From: Adiantum capillus-veneris | Taxonomy: Eukaryota > Streptophyta > Polypodiopsida > Polypodiales > Pteridaceae | Reading direction: 5' to 3' | NCBI GenBank assembly: GCA_014529385.2 | Contig: CM043967.1 | Span: forward strand, 128,563,182 to 128,627,181 | Length of the DNA stretch: 64,000 nucleotides | Shown here: positions 56,034 through 64,000 of the stretch, in pieces | Numbering within the stretch: the stretch's first letter is position 1 | Layout: each line of letters starts with the position of its first letter | The notes under the pieces: generated by a model | The model's input: the letters and a program-made list of their open reading frames with translations, nothing else | The model's database searches: none | Told to the model about the DNA's origin: nothing | Program-made: the position numbers and the translations under genes

Positions 56034-56908
56034 GAAATAGAGGATTCAAGAGATCAGCTCTCCAATGCAAGTAGAGATTAGCCATGGCATGACTAACTCT
56101 TAACACACTCTAATCACTAATCAATCAACTCCTACATACATCAAGTCCACAAAAGTCTGACTTACCATAGACTAGAAACCCCAAGCACACTCATGATAAG
56201 AACACACTAATTACATTGGTGTTAGCCTCTCCAATCACCACAAGTCAATCACGACACTTCATCAATAGCTACACACACGAGGTGAATGGTGCTAGAGTTT
56301 CATAAAACCTATCTACACACAAGAAAACAATAGGGCACACACACTAATTACAAGATTAAGATGCAACTTAATCTACCTAATTAGTGATGTTAAATCTCAC
56401 AAATTGAATTCTTATAGAAGAATACGAGTGGTTAATAGCAAAAAGTACATACCTCTCTCAAATCTAGAATAATGAGAGTGTTGTACTACTTCATGACATA
56501 ATGAAATATATAGAAGAAGTAGGCTAATGAGAAAATAGAGATTAGATTAATCAAGAATAGCTTACTCTAATTACAATGGATTAGCACTAGCCTCTTAAGC
56601 ATGGGCATTAAGCTCAAGGTTAGGCCATAGAGTGAACACTCAAGAGAGAGGGAGCTCTCAAAAGTGGATCCTCAAGAGTGGATACTCAAGAATGAAGCCT
56701 CCTTGCATAAAGGCTTTCTTTTAAAAGCTTTCACCACAATCCCTTCTACTGTGGGTTTAAGCTTGAGCCCTCTAGCTAGAATATACAACTTTGGAACTCC
56801 CAATGAGCCCAAGACTTATACAAAGTGAGTTGGAAATATTATGCACAACCATAGCTTATCTCCCACTTGATGCATATTCGGTGTAGCCTGCATTAGCCAC
56901 TGCTAACA
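56034..56908 (-). repeat. 3' LTR of LARD, main piece
   Basis: It aligns with 62459-63327. The TATA box of the 5' LTR (TATAAATA, - strand) is lost here (about 56568-56577 reads CTAATTACAATGG). It ends TGTTAGCAGTGGC on the - strand, beside the PPT. Confidence 0.88.
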
Positions 56909-56921
56909 TTCCCCCCTTCCT
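56909..56921 (-). other. Polypurine tract of LARD
   Basis: AGGAAGGGGGGAA on the - strand, directly before the 3' LTR. Nearly the same as the PPT of element 3 (24101-24114). Confidence 0.8.
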
Positions 56922-59900
56922 AATTTGGCGCACGTCCTCATGTGCCGGTGAAGCAAGACACGGAGACATTGTAGAAATCAAGTCCATGGAAGAAATGTTG
57001 AGCTGTAAATCATAGGAACAAGTAATGAGCATCAAAGGCCAACAAGGATAAAAACATGAAGTACAATGAACAATCATACAAAGTGAATTTTTTTCTTCTA
57101 AAAGATGGGTGAATCATAGAAAAAAACTAAACAACATAAAGAAAAAAAACACTCAAACTATCATGAAGATTAAATCACTTGAAATTTCGGTTTTATGCAT
57201 GAAACACAAGCAATCAATTAAGACCCTAGGCTAATGCAAGTTCATAAACCTATTAGCCTAGAAACTATGTGACCAATCTTAATAAATCATTCAAGTCTAT
57301 CATATAAACGGGCTATAAAAAAGCTCCTTATCTATTAGTACATGTCACAGCTTTTTGAAGCTCATGGAAGTTTTTTTGTTTGCCATTCATAGAAAAAAGT
57401 AAAGCACAATAAAAAGCTACCACCCCACGGCAGGTCTAGGTGCGACTCTCAGCTCCTTGAACCGTCAAGAAGGTGTTTCAAAAGCCTACTAGTCTACCAA
57501 GGGGACCGCTAATCCCTATCAGCCCATGGCAACGATTTAGGGCCTTGACCAAGTGAGCCAAGGTAATTCCCCTCGCCTTCCAAGTGCCAATAAGGAGCTA
57601 GGCCTCACATGGACACAACATAACATAGAAATTTTCTTTTCATGTGTTTTTGCTACTTTTTCTTGACACTTTTTTGCTTCATCGATTCATGTTTTAGCAC
57701 TTTTTTGTTTCTTCCATCATGAGATGTTTATGGCAATTGGACTAAAGGACTAAAGCCTAATCATAGCCCTAGGTCACGTTAAAAATGAATGGAGTATTTA
57801 AGACTATCACTAAGAGTCTAGGACTAATGAGAAATGAACCTACATTAACCTAAGGTCAAGGCCAATTACCTAGGATTAACACACATAAAACCTAATTTTT
57901 GATGAGTTAATATTCACAAAGCAAAGTGTTGAAAATTTAGGATGCCTAGCTTTCGAACATGAAAGAACCATAGCTTAGAAGCAATATTTCACTTAAGCCA
58001 AGCAAGAGAATGAAGAGATAAACAAAAGAGCAAAATCATGGACGGATTACACCTATTCATGCATCCTTGAGCAAGCATCCTTTGTGTAGAGAAGTCTCTT
58101 GATCTTTTTAGTACAATAGAAGATGATTGAAGCTAAGTGTAAACACAAGCTCCAAAGTCCATTTATTGAAAGTGACACAAAAAGAACATGAATGAAAACC
58201 TAAAGCTAGGGTCTTGAATACCCGAATTTGCCAAAGGGAAAAAACCCTAAGGAAAAAAATGCCTTTGGTTATGCACACGATTCTCTTTGTAACAAATTTA
58301 TACATACACATCAACAATGAGAGATAAAATGCTTCTACATAAGCACATTTTCAATTTTGTACAACCTCTCATGCATAATTCAAACGTTGATTAATTTCTA
58401 GCTCAATGAGACATGGAACTTCAAAACAAGCCAAGAGCTGAAAATAATGGAATTTTGATGAAATGAAGTGGCTCTTGATAGCCAAAGTTTACAATTTAAA
58501 GCTCCAAACAAGTTGGCTAAACACTAGCTCAAATGAAGTTTTACAAATTTTAGAGCAATCTATGAGCTAGAGATGGCTGCAACTTGATGAAATGAAAATG
58601 AATGGCTCTCAATAGCCATAACTTGTACTTGAAAGCTCTCAAAAAAGTTGGATAAACAACTAACTCAAATGAAAACACTTTCACATAAGACCAAGCTATG
58701 AGCTAGCATGTATACAACTTTTAATTCAAAGAACTAGAATTGCTCTAACTAGCCAGGTTTTGCAATATTTTGCAATGATGACCCCTTCTTGGATAAATGA
58801 AATCATAGCTTTTCCCACAACCTTTCAAAACAACTCAAATCAATAGTTCTCTTAAGCATTTGGAATTTCAACACAAGCACTAAAAATGAACGATTAACCA
58901 CAACCCCAAAATTTTACTACCCTCTTTTGGCCATCAAGCAAGCTTAATTTTACTGCCCTCTTTTGGCCATCAAGCAAGCTTAATTTTAGTGTTTATAAAT
59001 TCAAATCAAACACTAAAATTTATAATCAATACCAAGCCCAAAATGCACAATGTCACCCAAGCATCAAAGCACTAGCAATGGTAGCTCTCTGAGTTCATAT
59101 GCTTGCCAAAACATAACTTTCCTTTTAGTGCAAAAAGAATTTTTCAATAAAGCCAATCATTAGATCATGCTAAGCCAAATACTCACACAATCATCATGCC
59201 CACTATCGATGCCCACATCTTTTCTCTTACCTAGCACAAACGGAATACATAGCAAAGAGAGGAAAAAATTATGATGAGATGTAATGTCGCTCTCCCGAAG
59301 TGATCAAAAACCTAATTTCATGCTATTTCCCCTTCAAACAATCTCCTAAAAAAGATAAACAATTTCATTTTCAATGTATTTCTATTTTGCCTGTTTGAGT
59401 CGGCATCTGAGAATGGGGGAGTCATGAAATGATGGGTAGGTGTGGGAGCCTGAAAAGAAGGTGTGAATGGTTGTGGCTTCGAAACCTTGAACGATTGGTT
59501 GTAGCCAAAAGGATTGGCTCGTGCTTATCACAAATTTGCAATTGCATACAAGGAAGAGCACTAAGCAAGGTCTGAGAAGCACAGAATCACACTATTTTTT
59601 GTCGACTTTGGAATTTTCCAGTGCCATTAATGAAGGGCATGCTCCATGCCATGAACAATGTACATCATGCTTGTGTGTATGTGTGTGTGTGCGCTGTGCT
59701 CTAGGATGAATCCCTGGCAGGAGATCATGTGTGTGAGAGTGTGATGGTGTGGTTTCATGGTCATGAGTAATTGGGGCCAGTTATGCAGCTGAGAACCACG
59801 GCAGATCAGGTGCATTAATGAAGGCTGAAGCTATGGCACGTTGACAGCCTGGCAAAAACCATGGCCCATAAGTCAACAAAAACGAGAGAAAAGGGAGCTG

Positions 59901-62325
59901 GTGGGATTGGTTAATCTCGTTGGCATCTCTTGTGTGCCCGGATCAGCTGCTCACAACGGGTTTGGCATGATGCTTTTTGTGGGCCAATCAAATGTTCACT
60001 GCATGAAACTTTCAACCTTGTGTTGATGACAAATCACTAGCACAAATGAGGTCATCCACCAATGGGTAGAAGCCAAAAATGAGCCAAGTGTTGTGGGATC
60101 AAGGAGGATAGTGAAAAGTGATGTTGTGTGTTTTGTTTTATGTTTTTCTGTTTTTAATGTATCCTCTTATAACGGGAGTTTTCCATGGGCATTGGGAGTG
60201 GGTGAGCGAGTTTGTTCCCATGCGCATAACTCCTTCCATAATGCACTAATGAGCCAATTGAGCCCCCGATTTTGTAGAAAATCAATTGACAAAACATGTT
60301 ACCTTGAAATTTTACTGAGATTTCCATCTAGATCCTCTCTATGGATTAGGCATGATGAAAACTAGCTCCATAATTTTAATGCTCAACACTCAAACACAAC
60401 AAGTTTTTCTCAAGTGCAACATCATCAATCATGCTTTCACCAAGCCATTGTGACATTTTTTAATGCTTGCATTATCTAATAAGGCACTCAAGAAAAAAAT
60501 GAACAAGCAATCATGCAAAAAAGTTCTTGACTTGTCATTCCTCTTGCTTACTATTATGCTTGATTCAACACACAATGGCGGACACTAATGATCCACTCAA
60601 CTCTAGTCCAATTCAAAGTGCATGAACAAAAGCAATTGGGACACACTTTCTCTAATTGAGTCATACTGCAAGCTCACAAGATTTAAGATGACTATTGATC
60701 AAGCATGATATACAAAGAATGTAGAGCATAAATTCATCCCAATTGCAATTCCATAGTCAATCATCAATCATTGCAATCTTGACATCATAAATCACTTAAT
60801 CATACATAAACCTTCGGCCTTTCAATCATCACAATTGGTAATTGCTCCCAATTATTCATCATTAAATTGGATAGACAATGTTATTGAGTAGGCACACACA
60901 TTAGTGCATTTTTTCCATGTTCATCCAATTGATTCATCATTAGCATGGAGATACACTAAAAATCTACACAATTGAATACCAATTGAGTGATCTATCCCAG
61001 TTTCCAACTCCATTTGTGACACAATATCAATTATTTGGCTAAATTAGTCATCATAATTGGTAAAAAATACCAATTATTCATTCAAGCATCGGATTGCACA
61101 TGCCATTGAGTAGGCACACACACCCAGATTCAGGCCAAAATTTTATGCAAAAATTACATCAATTCCACATTCCAATGCTCAAATTGCAAACTCAATCAAG
61201 CACAAGTGAATGCATGCATGCTCAATTTCTAAAAAAATAGCACTATTTTGACCCAATCAAGCAATGCACACACTCAAAAATTAAGCAGAAAAGATCAAAT
61301 TTGGCTTAATTGGCAATGCATTTAGGCTTTCACCTAATGATTTCACACACTTTTCATGAACATTCCATTTTCATGAAATTCCAAATTTATGAACTGAATC
61401 AATCATAAAAATCAAGTGGTCTTGTAGGCACACACACTCAATTTTTACCCAAATTTTTGGCAATTATGCTTATACAATGATTGAATTAGCCTAGCATACA
61501 CATCAATTACATGATTTAATACTCATATACCATCAATTTCATCAATTTATTTGCATGCACACACTCAAGATTAGGTGCACACACACTTGAACTTTTTGAC
61601 AGTTTTTTTTCCCTCTTTGGTGCATTACAAACACAATGATTTTTATGGCACACACATGAATTCTTCATGAGAAATTTATTTTGCATACACAAGGTTCATT
61701 AATCAATATTTGACCATCAATTTCATGCCAAGTGAATCAAATTAGGTGCAAAGTGTAGGTCAATTGAGTTACACACCTAATTTTAGCAATTAATTAGCAC
61801 ACATTGAACCACATTAATCAATCAAGAATTTACATAAGCAAGTGAGTGCACTTACGTCGTAATCACACTCCAAGCTACTCCTTTGCTCCACAAAAAGACG
61901 CATCATTCTATGTTCACCATCAAATCGGCTCCAAAATTGACCATTGTAGGCAAGAAATCAAACACTCAAACCATCAAATTAAGCATAAATTAGCACAATT
62001 AACTTTATTAGAGTGATGATTCCACCTCTTAAAAGGGGATTTAACATACATTACACTTCAATATTAGTGGTTAGGCTAGAAAAATTAGTCAAAAATTAGC
62101 TAAAAATTAGTACAATTAGCATCGAAATGAAGCAAAACTAGCAAGGGGTAGTATGAAATTAGTGAAATTGGGGGTTTGGGGTATTTATAACTCAACATTA
62201 GCATAAATTATTTGCAGAATCATCATAAAATCAAACCAAAATTGAGTTACACACACTCAAAAACCAAGAAATTAGTAATAAAATTACTCTATTCTAAACA
62301 TCCTATACTCACTAGCTTAGGTTAT
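56922..62325 (-). other. Non-coding interior of LARD
   Basis: 5.4 kb with no frame above about 90 aa and none with a motif on either strand. Strongly biased (A/C-rich on +). It carries ACACAC runs, repeated AATTGG and CATCAATT words, and a 36-bp tandem duplication near 58917. Fits a LARD: structural RNA only. Confidence 0.75.
58917..58990. repeat. 36-bp tandem duplication
   Basis: CCTCTTTTGGCCATCAAGCA recurs at 58957, 36 bases on, followed by the same AGCTTAATTTTA. Confidence 0.88.
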
Positions 62326-62350
62326 CAATCCCCAACGCAACAATGCCAAA
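62326..62350 (-). other. Primer binding site of LARD
   Basis: On the - strand it begins TTTGGCATTGTTGCG and continues TTGGGGATTG, directly after the 5' LTR. It resembles the TGGCGCCGTTGCCGGGGA site used by Tat/Athila elements (Asp tRNA), with changes of the C-to-T or G-to-A kind and one extra base. Confidence 0.65.
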
Positions 62351-63327
62351 TGTTGGGAGGCGTTGTAGCAACGACCTAATCACAACCCACACAAAATTAT
62401 CAAATCCGTGGATCGCCAACCCAGCTAGGACATGGAAGCACGAGCATCGGATGAATAGAAATAGAGGATTCAAGAGATCACCTCTCCTATGCAAGTAGAG
62501 ATTAGCCATGGCAAGGCTAACTCTAAACATACTCTAATCACTAATCAATCAACTCCTACACACATCAAGTCCACCAAAGTCCGACTTACCATAGACTAAA
62601 AACCCCAAGCACACTAGTGATAAACACACACTAATTACATTGGTGTTGGCCTCTCCAATCACCACATGTCAATCACGGCACTTCGTCAATAGCTACACAC
62701 ACGAGCTGAATGGTGCTAGAGTTTCATAAAACCTATCTACACACAAGCAAACAATAGAGCACACACACTAATTACAATATTAAGACCCAACTTAATCAAC
62801 CTAATTAGTGATGATAAATCTCACAAATCAAATGCTTATGGAAGAATAGGAGTGGTTAATAGCAAGAAGTACATACCTATCTCAAAGCTAGAATAATGAG
62901 AGTGTAATGCTGCTTCATGACATAATCAAATGTAGAGAAGAAGTAGACTAATGTAAAAATAGGGATTAGATTAATCAAGAATAGCTTACTCTATTTATAA
63001 TGGATTAGCACTAGCCTCTTAAGCATGGGTTAGTAAGCTCAAGGCTAGGCCATAGAGTGAACACTCAAGAGAGAGACAGAGCACTCAAAAGTGGATCCTC
63101 AAGAGTGGATACTCAAGAATGAAGCCTCCTTGCATAAAGGCTTCCTTTTAAAATCTTTCACCATAATGCCTTCTACTATGCGTTCAAGCTTGAGCCCTTT
63201 AACTAGCATATACAACTTTTGATGAGTCCAAGACTTATACAAAGTGAGTTGGAAATATTATGAAAAACCATAGCATATCTCAGGCTTGATGCATATTCGG
63301 TGTAACCTGTGTTAGCCGCTGCTAACA
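62351..63327 (-). repeat. 5' LTR of LARD, with empty transposon site
   Basis: 977 bases, TGTTAGC..CCCAACA on the - strand. TATA box at 62992-62999 (- strand, TATAAATA). At 62449-62467 it preserves the site uninterrupted that in the other LTR holds the DNA transposon. Confidence 0.9.
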
Positions 63328-63573
63328 TTCTCAAATTTCATAATGCCCTTACCTTCAAGACCAATGATACTCACTACGTGGTTGTCAGCTAGTGGTGGTG
63401 GTAAAGGTGAAATGAGGCTATGTTGTGGTGGTTGTGGTTGCACAAGTCGTTGAAGGATTTGCACAGGTGGTTCTTGTTGTGGTGGCCTTGATGGCGGTGG
63501 TCTTGCTCTTGGTGGTGAGAGTTGATTTTGTCTTGCTCCTCTCCGAGGGAATTCACTCTATATACAAAACAGG
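63328..63573 (-). pseudogene. Left half of the older retroelement relic
   Basis: A Pro-rich - strand frame (PPPSRPPQQEPPVQILQRL, then VVSIIGLEGKGIMKFE) runs into 63328. Skipping the LARD and one TTCTC, it continues at 49645 with KPINGVARGKIKVEYV in the same frame, then reaches stops near 49560. It is gag-like by its Pro/Gln richness and by the protease fragment that follows. Confidence 0.6.
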
Positions 63574-64000
63574 ACACCATGTGTGTGAGCGGACAACTTT
63601 GATAAAACCCCTATATACGTCTCATATAAGGGATTATGACCCCCCTTTCTATGCTTATACAACAATCAAGGAAAAAAACTATCATACCCCTATCTTAGAT
63701 ATAAAATTTAGGTCAATTGAGTAAAAGTAGTCAAAGAGTGTGTAGCATAGTGGCTGGCAACGTACTAAGGAACCACTTTTGTTGATAACTAGATGTATCC
63801 TCAATGTGTTTTAGTTTGACTTTCAAACTATGTGCTTGATTAGCCTGCACTTTGACTACTCGTCCAATTATGACCCATCCAAAGTTGATGTTAATCAATC
63901 CTTATCTATGACTGGCTTGATGCAAAATTTGATATGTGACTTGATAAAATTCTTTCCCAAAATTCATCTGAGTTCTAGTGTACATCAATGATCGATCATT
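63574..64000. other. No gene seen
   Basis: AT-rich, with no motif or frame that can be supported. A plausible LTR or flank of the older relic. Confidence 0.5.

Larger units (their letters stand above)
49646..63327 (-). mobile_element. Non-autonomous LARD-type LTR retrotransposon
   Basis: Two LTRs in the same orientation, TG..CA on the - strand, flanked by identical 5-bp repeats TTCTC (49641-49645 and 63328-63332). PBS beside the 5' LTR (62326-62350) and PPT beside the 3' LTR (56909-56921). The interior of 5.4 kb has no coding frame. Enzymes would have to come from another element, probably of the Tat/Athila type, judging by the PBS. The 3' LTR holds a 6.28-kb DNA transposon. Confidence 0.9.

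Overview
This is nuclear DNA of a land plant with a large, repeat-rich genome. Every recognisable coding stretch is transposon-derived and most are broken. Species cannot be told from the sequence: the plant-type Tat-lineage Ty3 retrotransposons (extra archaeal-type RNase H), the CACTA DUF4216 relic with short GT-AG introns, and the stacked nesting fit many large-genome seed plants or ferns. No rRNA, tRNA, CRISPR or clear single-copy host gene was seen.

Layout. 1-4190: decayed + strand Ty3 gag-protease relic. 4191-16477: nearly complete Tat-type Ty3 element ('element 1') with 2.66-kb LTRs, two pairs of duplicated small leader ORFs, gag-protease, and a pol broken by one frameshift and one stop. 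16478-18031: microsatellite and a - strand CACTA DUF4216 relic. 18207-21500: - strand coiled-coil-rich ORF of unknown family; upstream of it, 22055-23140 holds five copies of a 20-bp palindrome. 23507-31253: - strand Ty3 element ('element 3') with a protease-like domain downstream of integrase, interrupted by a solo LTR (25996-28583) of the element 1 family. 30991-32091: tandem copies of element 3 sequence plus an LTR fragment. 32092-37247: - strand Copia element with a 228-bp 5' LTR and a missing 3' end, sitting inside the LTR of 'element 2'. 37248-41074: element 2, a relative of element 1 with a 1.9-kb internal deletion. 41640-42100: tail and LTR start of another Ty3 element. 42560-43363: 3' end of an L1-type LINE. 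43364-48130: mostly unassignable AT-rich DNA.

49646-63327 is a non-autonomous LTR retrotransposon (LARD type, - strand) with an exact 5-bp target duplication (TTCTC on both sides), PBS and PPT, but no coding capacity. A 6.28-kb DNA transposon (49754-56033) sits in its 3' LTR. The sister LTR at 62351-63327 preserves the uninterrupted site, so the ends are fixed to within a base. This transposon has 33-bp terminal inverted repeats and two convergent spliced gene relics: a + strand gene with a RING-like cysteine cluster and an FCP1/NIF-type HAD phosphatase domain, and a - strand gene with a Cys-rich motif. No known transposase is recognisable, which makes it the best candidate for something undescribed.

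The nesting gives a relative order. The solo LTR is younger than element 3. Copia is younger than the LTR of element 2. The DNA transposon is younger than the LARD, which in turn interrupts an older - strand retroelement relic whose halves lie at 48131-49645 and 63328-63573.
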